A DNA stretch of 64,000 nt from Phycisphaerae bacterium (GTDB taxonomy: Bacteria; Planctomycetota; Phycisphaerae; Phycisphaerales; UBA1924). The stretch spans positions 124,001 to 188,000 of the forward strand of contig JAUIHS010000001.1 of NCBI GenBank assembly GCA_030432255.1. Reading direction: 5' to 3'. Position 1 is the first letter of the stretch. The number at the start of each line of letters is the position of its first letter. The translations under genes were made by a program, and so were the position numbers. Below, one piece after another: positions 44,269 through 53,943 of this stretch. The notes below the pieces were generated by a model. It was not told the origin of the DNA, made no database searches, and saw nothing but the letters and a program-made list of their open reading frames with translations.

Positions 44269-45597
44269 ATGAGATGTTGTGTCCTGGCCCTCGCGATCGG
44301 GTTGATGTGTTCGATCTGCCGCGGCGGTGTGACCGATCCCCAGCGTGGATCCGTCATCTTCATTCACCCCGACGGCGCGTCCTCCAGTTCGTGGGCCGCC
44401 GCCCGGTGCCTGCTCGTCGGGCCGGATGGCGACCTGCACTGGGACCGACTGCCGCACATCGCCGTGTATCGCGGCCACATGGCGGACAGCTTGACTGCGA
44501 CAAGCAAGGGTGGCGCCACGACGCATGCTTACGGGGTCAAGGTCGGCTCGGAGGCCTTCGGGCGATCCGATGGAGGCGAGCAGGGTGAGGCCCTTGTCGA
44601 TGGCCACGGCAATTCCCTGTCAGTCGCGCATCAGGCGCTTCGGGCGGGGATCCCGGTCGGCCTCGTTCAGTCAGGCGTTGCTTCTGAGCCGGGCACGGCC
44701 TGTTTCGTCACATCCGTTGAGTACCGGAGAGAGCACGACGAGATCTGCGCGCAACTCGTGCACTCCGGTGTGACCGTCATCCTGGGTGGAGGCGAGCGTT
44801 TCTTCCTGCCCGAGGGCGTGAGCGGAGTCCACGGTGTGGGAACCCGGAAAGACCGACGCAACCTGGTGCGCGAAGCCAGGGACCTTGGATATGCGGTCGT
44901 ATACAACCGCGATGAATTGCTCTCGCTCCCCGCCGATACCAATCGCGTGCTGGGGCTCTTCGCCTGGGGGCATACGTTCAACGACAGACCCGAAGAGGTT
45001 CTCGCCGAGGCTGACCTGCCGCTCTACGAACCAGAGGCGCCCAGTGTCGCCGAGATGACCAAGGTGGCCATTCGCATGCTCGCGGCACAAGGCGAACGCT
45101 TCTTCCTCGTGGTCGAAGAAGAGGGCTCGGACAACTTCGCGAACCGCAACAATGCGAGCGGCGCACTCGAAGCCATGCGTCGCGCCGACCAGGCGATTGG
45201 TGTCGCGCGATGGTACGTCCAGTTCCGCCCCGATACGCTCGTGCTGACTGCTGCTGACAGCGATGCGGGCGGGATGCGCCTTCGCGGGCTTCCGGTGACT
45301 CCTGGCGATGAAGTCCCGTCCGTTCTGTCTCACACGGCGCCGAACGGTGCGCCGATGGATGGAGTCGAGGGGACCGGCGGTCGACCATTCTCTTCGGCGC
45401 CCGACAGGAGCGGACGCGTCTTTGCGTTCGGCATCGTCTGGGCCACTTCGGATGATGTGTCGGGCGGCGTCCTCCGCGCAGAAGGGGCCAACGCCCACCT
45501 GGTTCGCGGCACGATGGACAACACCGAACTCGCTCAACTGATGAGGTTGACCCTCTTCGGTCAGGCGGCTCCAGGGACGGAACTGGTTTCGGAGTAG
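44269..45597 (+). CDS. Alkaline-phosphatase-fold protein lacking metal-binding histidines
   Basis: 442 residues, ATG after GGAGAGGAG, signal peptide (LALAIGLMCSICRGG). The fold is recognisable: metal Asp in FIHPDGAS, a nucleophile region TSKGGATTHAYGVK aligned with the classic DSAASATAxATGVK, GGGERFFLPEG, and VLTAADSDAGGM. However, the conserved DxxxHxxxA and ADHETGG signatures read SDNFANRNNA and ADSDAGG, and the late HTG motif is absent, so the usual zinc-binding His residues are replaced. It is probably a member of a divergent planctomycete subfamily; substrate and metal are unknown. Divergent from the TetR operon. Confidence 0.75.
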   Translation: MRCCVLALAIGLMCSICRGGVTDPQRGSVIFIHPDGASSSSWAAARCLLVGPDGDLHWDRLPHIAVYRGHMADSLTATSKGGATTHAYGVKVGSEAFGRSDGGEQGEALVDGHGNSLSVAHQALRAGIPVGLVQSGVASEPGTACFVTSVEYRREHDEICAQLVHSGVTVILGGGERFFLPEGVSGVHGVGTRKDRRNLVREARDLGYAVVYNRDELLSLPADTNRVLGLFAWGHTFNDRPEEVLAEADLPLYEPEAPSVAEMTKVAIRMLAAQGERFFLVVEEEGSDNFANRNNASGALEAMRRADQAIGVARWYVQFRPDTLVLTAADSDAGGMRLRGLPVTPGDEVPSVLSHTAPNGAPMDGVEGTGGRPFSSAPDRSGRVFAFGIVWATSDDVSGGVLRAEGANAHLVRGTMDNTELAQLMRLTLFGQAAPGTELVSE

Positions 45598-45606
45598 CGG
45601 CCGGCG

Positions 45607-46650
45607 CTATCCGTCCCAGTTCGCGAGCAGAGTGTTCAGGTCGGTGAAGTCAACAGTGCCGTTGCAATCGACGTCACCTGAAGTGCCCGGTGTGACGACT
45701 TCGCCCCAGTTCGACAGAAGTTCATTCAGGTCATCGAAGTTGACCATCGTGTCTCCATTCACGTCACCCGGCTGACGGATCTCGACTTCGAGTTCCAGTC
45801 TCGCGGCACGTCCCGTTCCAAAGATGTTCTCTTTCGCGTACCAGGTAGCGAATGAACCTGTTCCCGGCCCGCCACCGTTTCCTGACTGAGCAGGCTGAAG
45901 CGATGTCAGCACCACCATTAATCGACCGGCATCGAGAGCCTCACCGAGGTACTGCTGAACATCCGGATTCGTGACATCCAGTGTAAATGTGAACTCGGTG
46001 TTCGAAGGGACGAGTGCGCCAGGGGCAAGGGCACACTGCCCAATTGCAAAGGGGAAGACATCGAAGCCGTCTCGGACGTTGTTGGAGACGTCATTCGTGC
46101 CACCGGCGAGCGCATCGGTCGGATAGACATATCGCACATCCGATGCAACCATCGGGCCGAAGCCGGGACCCGGCGCTGAGATTGTGCCCTCGTAGTAGGT
46201 GGCAAGTGTCCAGCCGCCGCGGAACGCAGCGCCGAACATCTCGAGGGGCCGGCCCGAGTCGGGGTCGGCGACAGCACCCGGCTCGCCGGGCTCGAGGTAG
46301 GACTGCCAGACATCAGCGGTCGGGTCATACGCAAACGCATTGTCCGTCGATGTGTTGATTCGGATCACGGCACTGGAGATGCAGTACGCGGCCTGACCCT
46401 GTCCCGTCGGGACATCCGGTTCGGTATCGAACGCGATCAGCATCTGGGCATCCCGTTGGTCGAAAGTCAGGCCCGCGAGCTCCTCCTGACCGAGGGCGGA
46501 GAAGGTCGAAATCGCTGAGCGGTAACCGGGCGTGAAGTTGAACGGGTAATTCCAGACATCGAGATCAGGCTGGCTTCGGCTGACGGTGATGCCGGAGGCA
46601 CCTGCTGCCAGACCGGAAAAAGCGAGCAGAATCGGAAAAACTTGTCGCAT
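45607..46650 (-). CDS. Secreted dockerin-like protein under a Fur-box-like site
   Basis: 347 residues with signal peptide (ILLAFSGLAAGASG). The ~270-residue body is beta-rich (RSQPDLDVWNYPFNFTPG, DVRYVYPTDALAGGTNDV, FTLDVTNPDVQQYLGEALDAG) and I do not recognise it. It ends in two dockerin-like repeats (GDVNGDTMVNFDDLN, GDVDCNGTVDFTDLN). A near-consensus Fur box lies ~20 bases upstream of the start, so expression is probably iron-dependent. Confidence 0.75.
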   Translation of the reverse strand: MRQVFPILLAFSGLAAGASGITVSRSQPDLDVWNYPFNFTPGYRSAISTFSALGQEELAGLTFDQRDAQMLIAFDTEPDVPTGQGQAAYCISSAVIRINTSTDNAFAYDPTADVWQSYLEPGEPGAVADPDSGRPLEMFGAAFRGGWTLATYYEGTISAPGPGFGPMVASDVRYVYPTDALAGGTNDVSNNVRDGFDVFPFAIGQCALAPGALVPSNTEFTFTLDVTNPDVQQYLGEALDAGRLMVVLTSLQPAQSGNGGGPGTGSFATWYAKENIFGTGRAARLELEVEIRQPGDVNGDTMVNFDDLNELLSNWGEVVTPGTSGDVDCNGTVDFTDLNTLLANWDG

Positions 46651-46671
46651 CGGTGGTCTCCAGACCTGTTA

Positions 46672-46688
46672 TTGAGAATGAGTCTCAA
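46672..46688. promoter_or_regulatory. Fur-box-like inverted repeat
   Basis: TTGAGAATGAGTCTCAA is an inverted repeat close to the Fur consensus half-site (TGATAATnATTATCA type; the TGAGAAT form is common). It lies between divergent genes at 46650 and 46812. Confidence 0.6.
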
Positions 46689-46811
46689 TTATACTCGGAA
46701 CTCGCGATGTTTGTCGTGGTGCAACGTCCGAAATCAACCGATTGATCCCGTGTTGAGAAGGCGGGTGATGCGTTGATACCGGACGTTGGTGAGGATCCAA
46801 GGAGAGTTCGC

Positions 46812-47684
46812 ATGGATGCTGCTCGGAAGAGTGTCAGAGGCCGCGGCTTCACGCTGATCGAACTGCTGGTCGTCATTGCGATCGTAGGCATTCTGATTGC
46901 GGTGTTGCTTCCGGCCCTGGGGCGCGCTCGCAAGTTTGCGGAGTTGACAGCGGAACTTTCAGCAGCCCGCCAGTTCAATGTCGCCCACCGCATGTATGCA
47001 GACGATTTCGAGGGCGCTCTCATGCCCGGCTACGCGTCAGACTCCATGGTGACGAGTGGCGCTGTGCGCGCGAAGGACGAGCACGGTCAGCCACTTTCCG
47101 GCCTGGTGGCCAAGCGGTATCCATGGCGGCTGCTCCCGTATCTTGAGTACAACCTTGGCATCCTCTACCGCGATCGACGGATCATCGAGTCACAGTTCGA
47201 GGGGCTCGATTACACCTACGCCGTGTCGGCTGGGCCGCGCGTCGGCCTGAACCAGACCTTCATCGGTGGATCTGCCGACAACGATGGAACGGGCTACGCG
47301 TTCCTTCCCAACGCCGCTGACCAGCGAAGCCTGCGGCAGGCATGGGGTGCGAACTGGTTTGCCCGGCGTGTCACTGATATCGCACGGACGCAGGATCTCA
47401 TCGTCTTCGCGAGCAGCTACGGCGCCAACCCGATCAACGGCGTCGACATCGACGGCATGTACCGGATCACGCCGCCGTACTTCCTCTCGCGTCGCTGGCA
47501 GGCGGAAGCTCCCGATGAAACCACGCCGGCCGGCCAGGTCGGCAACGTGGCATTCCGACTCGGCCGCGTACCAGCCACGATGTTTGACGGTCATGGCGAA
47601 ATGCTCGGTTGGGACGAACTTCAGGACATGCGGCGATGGTCACCGACTGCCGACCGCGAGGACTTCACACTGCCGGCGCCGTAA
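46812..47684 (+). CDS. Type II pseudopilin-like protein
   Basis: 290 residues from the ATG at 46812, after GGAGAG. Prepilin peptidase motif and hydrophobic helix RGFTLIELLVVIAIVGILIAVLLPALG, cleaved before Phe. The C-terminal domain (about 60-290) ends with a region seen in planctomycete H-X9-DG-type pseudopilins (VPATMFDGHGEM). Likely anchored in the inner membrane and exposed to the periplasm; whether it joins a type II secretion pseudopilus or is a lone substrate cannot be told. The Fur-box-like site is upstream. Confidence 0.82.
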   Translation: MDAARKSVRGRGFTLIELLVVIAIVGILIAVLLPALGRARKFAELTAELSAARQFNVAHRMYADDFEGALMPGYASDSMVTSGAVRAKDEHGQPLSGLVAKRYPWRLLPYLEYNLGILYRDRRIIESQFEGLDYTYAVSAGPRVGLNQTFIGGSADNDGTGYAFLPNAADQRSLRQAWGANWFARRVTDIARTQDLIVFASSYGANPINGVDIDGMYRITPPYFLSRRWQAEAPDETTPAGQVGNVAFRLGRVPATMFDGHGEMLGWDELQDMRRWSPTADREDFTLPAP

Positions 47685-47834
47685 CGGCAGCGGGTGGATT
47701 TGTACAGGAACGCCCGGCAGTCGCCGGGTCGAGGAATCGGGCAGCATTGCTCGACATTGTTGAGATCGGTGGTACGGATGAGACCCGTCATTACGGGTGA
47801 TGTTGTCGTGTCGCCTGAATGAAAGGATCGAGAG

Positions 47835-48512
47835 ATGAGAACACAACTGACAATCGCGGCCCTTGTGGCGTTCACCGGCGCCACGCACGCTGCAGCGCTG
47901 AACTTCACGGCACCGGGGTTCCGAGGCGTCAACCCCAACGCGGAGTACGCCGGCTTTGAGTCGTTCACGGTCCCGTTTGGCGGTCCGAACTTCCCGGATG
48001 ACGCGGCGTCCAACGGCATCCCAGCTTCGCTCACGCAGAACACGACGCCCGACTTCTCAATGCCTCCCGGCATTCTGATCAGTGGTGAGGGCAACCTCTA
48101 CTCCGGGTTCCAGAGTCTGGACATGACAATCAGTGATGCGGCCGCGGGACCGATCACCACCGTCGTCCTCCAGATTCGGACGCTGGGCACTGAGCTCAAC
48201 TACAACGGTGTCGGCCTGGACTACACCGATGGCGGCGGCAACCCTCAGACGGCGTTGCCGGATGTCAGCCGGCAGCTCAGCCGCATCCCCGGCCCGCCCA
48301 TCATGGGCTTCCCCACCGTCAACGTTGAGTGGAAGTTCAAGTGGAATCTCTCCTCGACTGATGCTGTCACGTCGTACGACATCGATCTGTCGCATTTCGC
48401 CCCGCACCTGAGCGTGGATCGCATCGAACTCGACACCCTGTCGGTGCCTGCACCCGGTGCCGCCGCACTGTTCGCGCTGACTGGTCTGGCTGCGACGCGC
48501 CGCCGTCGTTGA
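47835..48512 (+). CDS. Secreted protein with PEP-CTERM-type tail
   Basis: 225 residues, ATG after GAAAGGATCGAGAG. Signal peptide (MRTQLTIAALVAFTGATHAA), a single beta-rich domain (~25-195), and a C-terminal sorting signal: VPAPGAAALFALTGLAATRRRR, i.e. a PxP-type motif, hydrophobic helix and Arg cluster. This is the PEP-CTERM/exosortase pattern. No exosortase gene is in the window. Confidence 0.8.
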   Translation: MRTQLTIAALVAFTGATHAAALNFTAPGFRGVNPNAEYAGFESFTVPFGGPNFPDDAASNGIPASLTQNTTPDFSMPPGILISGEGNLYSGFQSLDMTISDAAAGPITTVVLQIRTLGTELNYNGVGLDYTDGGGNPQTALPDVSRQLSRIPGPPIMGFPTVNVEWKFKWNLSSTDAVTSYDIDLSHFAPHLSVDRIELDTLSVPAPGAAALFALTGLAATRRRR

Positions 48513-48536
48513 GTGTCACTGTCGACAGCAAAAACC

Positions 48537-48571
48537 GCAGCAGCCCTCCGCAGGACGTGGAGGGCTGCTGT
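48537..48571 (+). terminator. Strong hairpin after the PEP-CTERM gene
   Basis: CAGCAGCCCTCC (48538-48549) pairs perfectly with GGAGGGCTGCTG (48559-48570) over a 9-base loop. No T-tract follows, so it may act with Rho or protect the 3' end. Confidence 0.6.
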
Positions 48572-48609
48572 GCTGCTGGCATGGCGCTCAAGGAGCGCCT
48601 CGTGTGATC

Positions 48610-49527
48610 TCAGGGTGAGGTGCCGGTGTTGCCGGCACCGCCGAAGGTCCGCGTGTTTCGGAACTGCCCCGATGAATTCTGGGCGTCGAGTCCGAAGGTC
48701 AGGTACCGACCACCGGGGTTGGACCTGGCCGTCGAGTTCGGCCAGAAGTCGTAGCCGTTGATCTGGCGGTGGACGTAGTCCGGAGCCTTGATGAGCAGGG
48801 TTCCGTCGTAGAAGTCCATGGAGGCGCCTTCGCCACCGTTGTCAATCCACTGGTCAGGCTCAACCAGTTCCATGATCAGGTCCATGATCTGATCGACGAG
48901 TTCTTCCCGGGAGCGCAGGTCCGCCGCCCCTTGATCACCCTCGTCTTCGAAGAAGCTGGAGCCGCCACCACCGCCGCCACCCTGCTGACCCTGATCAAGG
49001 ATCGAGTCCAGGTCGAGTTGGGGGACGTTGCCGAAGTTGGGGATCTGGAAGAGCAGGTCGTTGATGTCGTACACCACAAGGGTTCGGTGACGATTCAGGA
49101 CTTCCTTCGGACCGATCTCGAGCACACCGTCATTGCCAAGCTGCCACGTGTTCTCGACGAAATCCAAAGCTTCAGCCTTCTCGAGCACACGCTCGAGGAA
49201 CGTGAGTGACTCGACATTGTTCACGGAGATCGTGACTTCGAAGTCCGGGTCCAGACCAATGCCGGAACGATCGTCCGCCCACTTGGCATCGATGTCCGCA
49301 CCGGTGAAGTCGCCGACGAAGTTGACGATGTCCTCCAGTCGAGCGTTCTCAAGCTCCGTGGAGATCGGACGCATCAGGCGGGCCAGCGTCGCGCGACGGG
49401 GATCCGCTGAGACCACGACAGTCCGCCCAGGGGTGAGCGACGGGGCCGAGGACTGGGCGATGGCGTCCGGTGCCTGGCTTCCGAGCACAAGGCCGGAAGC
49501 TGCGAGGACGATGGGGATCAGTTTCAT
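48610..49527 (-). CDS. Secretin-like STN/N1-domain periplasmic protein
   Basis: 305 residues with signal peptide (VLAASGLVLGSQAPDAIAQ). Residues ~50-135 form an STN-type domain (LENARLEDIVNFVGDFTGADIDAKW, SVNNVESLTFLERVLEKAEALDF). A segment with LVVYDINDLLFQIPNF, a Gly-run linker, and LVDQIMDLIMELVEPDQWIDNGG resemble the short secretin-N region seen in planctomycete GspD-like proteins. The secretin pore domain is absent. It may be an accessory or orphan secretin N-domain protein. Confidence 0.7.
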   Translation of the reverse strand: MKLIPIVLAASGLVLGSQAPDAIAQSSAPSLTPGRTVVVSADPRRATLARLMRPISTELENARLEDIVNFVGDFTGADIDAKWADDRSGIGLDPDFEVTISVNNVESLTFLERVLEKAEALDFVENTWQLGNDGVLEIGPKEVLNRHRTLVVYDINDLLFQIPNFGNVPQLDLDSILDQGQQGGGGGGGSSFFEDEGDQGAADLRSREELVDQIMDLIMELVEPDQWIDNGGEGASMDFYDGTLLIKAPDYVHRQINGYDFWPNSTARSNPGGRYLTFGLDAQNSSGQFRNTRTFGGAGNTGTSP

Positions 49528-49680
49528 GGCAGTCTCCAGGTAGGAACAACCGGTTCCAACTGTTCACACTGTATTCGGTCCGATCGGTCCGAATCCAGCG
49601 AGAATCGGGGCATCCTCGGGATTGGATGCGTACGAGGGCGAGCGGTTCCTCCATTCGGCGCCGCGGGGCGTCGGATCCGG

Positions 49681-51513
49681 TTACCGGAAGCTGCGAGCCG
49701 ACTCAATCGCCTCACAGAGCGTCAGCAGCCCGAGGCAGTTGGCCTCGATCGGCTGGGTGGCGTCCCAGAGCGAGGCCCTGACGCCGCCAATGGCCGACTC
49801 CTGGTCGACGCAGAACCACGTCTCGCCCTGCCGGATCGTGAGCTGGATCAGGAACCGAAGCGAACGGAGCAGGCGGACGATCTCGTCGTTGCGTTCTTCC
49901 TCGGTCGTCAGGCGTTCATCGCCGAGCATCGTGGCAATGAACGCGAGGGGCCGGACAGACTGCCAGGTCGGGAGCATGGTCCGGCCCCGGGTGAAGACGA
50001 TCCCACCCGAAAGGTCGGCGTCCTCCAGGCCTGTGTCATCGCGGCTCAACTGGAAACTCCAAGTCAGCGACCGCATATCACGCAGTGCCACCGCCGCACC
50101 GAGTGGCTCTGCCTTGTCGGCAACCCGCAGCAGCGTCCAGCCAAGCCACGGCATCACCGAGACCATCTCGCCGCGATCAGTCCGGGCGAGGAGGGCAGCC
50201 GCGGCGTCGCGTGCGAGCGTCGCGTACTCATCGGTCTCTTCCCCAACTTCTCCAACAGCAGCGAGACCGAACGCGATCATGGCCTGATCATGGGGTCGAA
50301 GCGCATTCCAGCGTTCGCGCACATTCACGGTCTCACGAAGCAGTGAGACGCCGTTGAGCCACGTGGTCCTGGGAAGCATGGGGTCCTCGGCCTCGGCATC
50401 AGCGACCAGCATCATGGCGACGGCGACCGGATCGAGCATGGGGTCGGGTTCGCACAGGGCCGGATTCTCGTTGTCGACCACCGGGATCAGCAGTTCTTCG
50501 ATGAGCGTGACGGCAAAGCGATGCGCCTGCTCCGACGTGGCGGGATCCACGCCCGACAGCTTCGCGTACCGCAGGAGGCTCCATGCCGTGAGAGCCTGCT
50601 GAAGCGGTGTCGCTTCGAAGGGGGTGTATTCGTCAAGCCACGGCAGGTACGGGCCCGTCATCCCCCGGGGCTGTTCGGACGCCGGCCAGTCATGAGACAT
50701 CAGGTGACGCGCGATCCCGTCCGCAGTCGACAATATCAATTGACTGCGGACATGATCGGGAACAACACGTCCTCCTCGGTGAAGGAAGATCGGCGCTGAT
50801 CGCGCATCGGACTGAGCCAGATGGATCGTTCGGAAGCGGTAGACCGCAAGATCGTGCTGACTTCGAAGCTTCGCAAGCTCCAGTTTGCCCCGTGAGATGT
50901 CGGCCGCGCCGACCACGATATCCAGGCCAGCGACCGCCGCCCGGATCGCCTCTTCCGGAGATGTTGATGTCGCGAGCATGACGCCCGGGAACATCGCGTC
51001 CGTTCGCTCACCTGCACGCGCCGCCACGCCGCCCGTCCCCGGCATGATGGGGGCGGCCGCAGCACTGAACGTGTCGCCGGCGAGGGGTCTCAGCCGACCA
51101 GCCAGTTCCAGTTCAACCGTCATGAGCGGAGCGAGGTCTGCGAGGTCGCCAAGATTGTCACGGACGGCGTTTGAAACGGCATCCTCATGCGCCCGCTTCG
51201 TGGCGTCCCAGATCGCGGCGCCGTCATCACGAACTGAGACGCCGCGACCGACGACACGTCCGGAAAGGCGAATGGTGATGCAAGCGCCAGCGGTCCGCGC
51301 CGGATCGATGAACTCCAATTCGGTGGGGAACGCCCAGTCGCGCGTCCACCTGTCGACGACGTTCCACGCGTGCATGGCATCTTCGGCTCCGGGTGGATCG
51401 AATGCGCCTTCCTGCGCGGAGGTACGACCTGTGAGGAACAGCGCGGCTGTGAGGACCAGCAAAGGCAGGCGGGCGATAAGGCGTGGTGTTCCTGGTTGCC
51501 GGCGGGTTGTCAT
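49681..51513 (-). CDS. Secreted hypothetical protein, helical
   Basis: 610 residues from the ATG at 51513, five bases after AGGAGG; the longer frame to 51630 has no ribosome site. Signal peptide (LPLLVLTAALFLTGRTSAQ). The first ~200 residues contain two segments that may be ligand or AMMECR1-like folds (ACITIRLSGRVVGRGVSVRDDG is suggestive of AMMECR1, but this is not secure). The C-terminal half is helical (LTAWSLLRYAKLSGVDP, IAFGLAAVGEVG), like an alpha-toroid. No enzymatic motif identified. Confidence 0.65.
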   Translation of the reverse strand: MTTRRQPGTPRLIARLPLLVLTAALFLTGRTSAQEGAFDPPGAEDAMHAWNVVDRWTRDWAFPTELEFIDPARTAGACITIRLSGRVVGRGVSVRDDGAAIWDATKRAHEDAVSNAVRDNLGDLADLAPLMTVELELAGRLRPLAGDTFSAAAAPIMPGTGGVAARAGERTDAMFPGVMLATSTSPEEAIRAAVAGLDIVVGAADISRGKLELAKLRSQHDLAVYRFRTIHLAQSDARSAPIFLHRGGRVVPDHVRSQLILSTADGIARHLMSHDWPASEQPRGMTGPYLPWLDEYTPFEATPLQQALTAWSLLRYAKLSGVDPATSEQAHRFAVTLIEELLIPVVDNENPALCEPDPMLDPVAVAMMLVADAEAEDPMLPRTTWLNGVSLLRETVNVRERWNALRPHDQAMIAFGLAAVGEVGEETDEYATLARDAAAALLARTDRGEMVSVMPWLGWTLLRVADKAEPLGAAVALRDMRSLTWSFQLSRDDTGLEDADLSGGIVFTRGRTMLPTWQSVRPLAFIATMLGDERLTTEEERNDEIVRLLRSLRFLIQLTIRQGETWFCVDQESAIGGVRASLWDATQPIEANCLGLLTLCEAIESARSFR

Positions 51514-51902
51514 GATGCCTCCTGTCAACGTGTTGACCCTGTGGATCAACATCGAAACGGGTTCCCGGACGTCCCCTTCAGGATATGGGGCCGCGAGAGG
51601 GTGGTGAAGGTCGGCGGGCCGAGTTGGCACGGGTTTTGAACACTGTCTTCTGCCTCGACATCGGAAGACACGGTTTCATGACAGAGAAGACTATGACCCA
51701 TCTGCTCATTGCGATGACGGACACGCGTCGACGTGTGATGCTGTTCACGCTGCTGAACTTCCTCGTTCTGTGTTGAACAGACATCAGACGCGAGTGGGCT
51801 GGACTCGTTCCGCGAGAAGGGCGTGTTGCTCGGACGCTCTCTCTCCGGGGCGGCTGCCGGAAAAGGCGTCGCCCCGTTCCGAATCAAAGAGCTGATCTGC
51901 GC
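51514..51902. other. Intergenic, no gene seen
   Basis: About 390 bases between a start on the minus strand and the rpsA terminator. A 32-codon frame at 51678-51776 (+) is too short and featureless to call. Confidence 0.4.
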
Positions 51903-51934
51903 AAGGAAAGGGGCGGTCCGAAATGGACCGCCCC
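51903..51934 (-). terminator. Rho-independent terminator of rpsA
   Basis: GGGGCGGTCC (51910-51919) and GGACCGCCCC (51925-51934); on the minus strand the stem is followed by TTTCCTT. It lies 30 bases past the rpsA stop. Confidence 0.8.
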
Positions 51935-51963
51935 GATTGTCTTGTCGCAGTTGCCTGACCCGA

Positions 51964-53718
51964 TCAGAGCTGGATCTTGTCGGAGCCCATGGCGCCGTGG
52001 TCGTCCATGCCGCCCTTGGAAGGCGTCCGGCCCTGCTCCTGGCGAGCTTCGCGCTCTTCCTCGATCGCACCCCACTGGGCACGCTTGAGGGAGAGGCCGA
52101 TCTTGCGATCGAGCGTGTCGACGCGCAGGATCTTGACGTCCACCTCTTCGTTGGCCTTGACCACGTCGTGGGGGTTCTCGACCTTGTGGTCTGCAAGCTC
52201 GGAGATGTGCAGCAGGCCCTCGAGATCATCCTCAAGCTCGACGAAGACACCGAAGTTGGTGATCTTCGTGACCTTGCCTCGAACCACCATGCCGGGCTTG
52301 TAGGCACCGGGAATGGCGTCCAGCCACGGGTCTTCGGTGAGCTGCTTCACGCCGAGCGCAACGCGCTGCTTGTCCTGGTCCACCTCGAGAACCACGCACT
52401 CGATTTCCTGACCCTTCTGAAGGATCTCGTTGGGATGCGCGACCTTCTTGGTCCAGGAGATATCCGAAACGTGCAGCAGGCCGTCGATACCCGGCTCGAT
52501 CTCGACGAACGCGCCGTAATTGGTGAGGTTGCGGACGGTGCCCTTGATGACGGTGCCCTGCGGGTACTTCTCGGCAACCAGCTCCCACGGGTTCACCTCG
52601 GTCTGCTTCATGCCGAGGCTGATTTCCTGCTTGTTCTTGTCGATGTCCAGCACCACGACATCCACCTCGTCGTTCACGTTGACGATCTCGGACGGGTGGT
52701 TGATGCGGCGGGTCCACGACATCTCGGAGATGTGCACCAGACCCTCGATGCCATCTTCCAGGCGGACAAAGGCACCGTAGGACATGAGATTCACCACCGA
52801 GCCCTTGACACGTGAGCCGATCGGGTAGCGGGTCTCGATCTCCTCCCACGGGGAGGCTTCCTTCTGCTTCAGACCCAGCGCGATCTTCTCCTTGTCGAAG
52901 TCGATGTTCAGGATCTTGACTTCGATGACCTCGTCGATCTTGACCATCTCGGAAGGATGGTTGATCCGGCCCCACGACATGTCCGTGATGTGGAGCAGGC
53001 CGTCGATGCCGCCGAGGTCGACGAACGCGCCGAAGTCCGCGATGTTCTTGACAGTGCCCTTGACGATGTCGCCTTCCTTGATCTCGCCCAGCAGACGCTT
53101 CTTCGCCTTCTCACGCTCGTGCTCGATGAGCTTGCGGCGGGAGATGACAATGTTGCGACGCTGCTCGTCGATCTTGAGGATCTCGGCGCGAATGTCGCGT
53201 CCGATGTACTCGCCGATGTCACCGGGACGACGGATGTCAACCTGCGATGCGGGCAGGAAGACCGGCACGCCGATGTCGACAAGCAGGCCACCCTTGATCT
53301 TCCGCATGACCTTGCCTTCGACCGTGTCGCCCTCGTTGGTGGTGTTGATGATCTTCTGCCAGTTGATCATCCGGTCGGCCTTGCGCTTCGAAAGCTGAAT
53401 CAGGCCCGACTTCTCATCTTCGAGGGACTCCAGCAGCACCTTGACCTCGGTGCCCGGCTGGAGCATCGCCGGATCGTCAAACTCGTTCTTCGGGATCAGG
53501 CCCTCAGACTTGAGGCCGACGTCAATCACGACGTCGTCACCCGCGAGGCCGATCACGCGGCCCGTCAGAATCGAATCCGGCTTCAGGTCGTCAGACGCTT
53601 CCGTGAGAAGGGAGTCCATGTTGCCCTCGGCAACGTCAGAGCCGTACGCTTCCGAAAGGAGAGCATTCGCCTCGTCATCCATCAATCCCAGGGACGCGAT
53701 CAGGTTATTGTCAATCAT
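51964..53718 (-). CDS. rpsA: 30S ribosomal protein S1
   Basis: 584 residues from the ATG at 53718 (MIDNNLIASLG). Six S1 OB-fold domains: DSILTGRVIGLAGDDVVIDVG, GDTVEGKVMRKIKGGLLVDIG, GDIVKGTVKNIADFGAFVDLG, GSRVKGSVVNLMSYGAFVRL, GTVIKGTVRNLTNYGAFVEI, GMVVRGKVTKITNFGVFVEL. This is the full six-domain form that recruits structured mRNA to the 30S subunit. The upstream frame to 53823 has no sensible start. Confidence 0.97.
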   Translation of the reverse strand: MIDNNLIASLGLMDDEANALLSEAYGSDVAEGNMDSLLTEASDDLKPDSILTGRVIGLAGDDVVIDVGLKSEGLIPKNEFDDPAMLQPGTEVKVLLESLEDEKSGLIQLSKRKADRMINWQKIINTTNEGDTVEGKVMRKIKGGLLVDIGVPVFLPASQVDIRRPGDIGEYIGRDIRAEILKIDEQRRNIVISRRKLIEHEREKAKKRLLGEIKEGDIVKGTVKNIADFGAFVDLGGIDGLLHITDMSWGRINHPSEMVKIDEVIEVKILNIDFDKEKIALGLKQKEASPWEEIETRYPIGSRVKGSVVNLMSYGAFVRLEDGIEGLVHISEMSWTRRINHPSEIVNVNDEVDVVVLDIDKNKQEISLGMKQTEVNPWELVAEKYPQGTVIKGTVRNLTNYGAFVEIEPGIDGLLHVSDISWTKKVAHPNEILQKGQEIECVVLEVDQDKQRVALGVKQLTEDPWLDAIPGAYKPGMVVRGKVTKITNFGVFVELEDDLEGLLHISELADHKVENPHDVVKANEEVDVKILRVDTLDRKIGLSLKRAQWGAIEEEREARQEQGRTPSKGGMDDHGAMGSDKIQL

Positions 53719-53943
53719 GGTATGTAGGGGCCGTCCTGCGATGTCCGGCTCGCTCGGCCACCAACGCAAGTGTCGGTGAGCCCGCCGCGGACGCTCGCGG
53801 CGTGTGAAAGTCAGACAAGTCACGCCTCACGGAACACGCGTCCGCGAAGCGTCGCCTCCATTGCCGGTGTCAGGCGAGCCGAGCATCCTACCAGCAAACG
53901 ACCCCGAACACCAGCCCGATCCGGCGACCTGATCGGTACCCCC

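Noticed and set aside
51678..51776. 32-codon frame as a small peptide
   Set aside because: Too short, no clear ribosome site, no conserved feature visible.
53719..53943. Extra gene between mutY and rpsA
   Set aside because: 225 bases with only short frames; more likely the rpsA promoter and leader.
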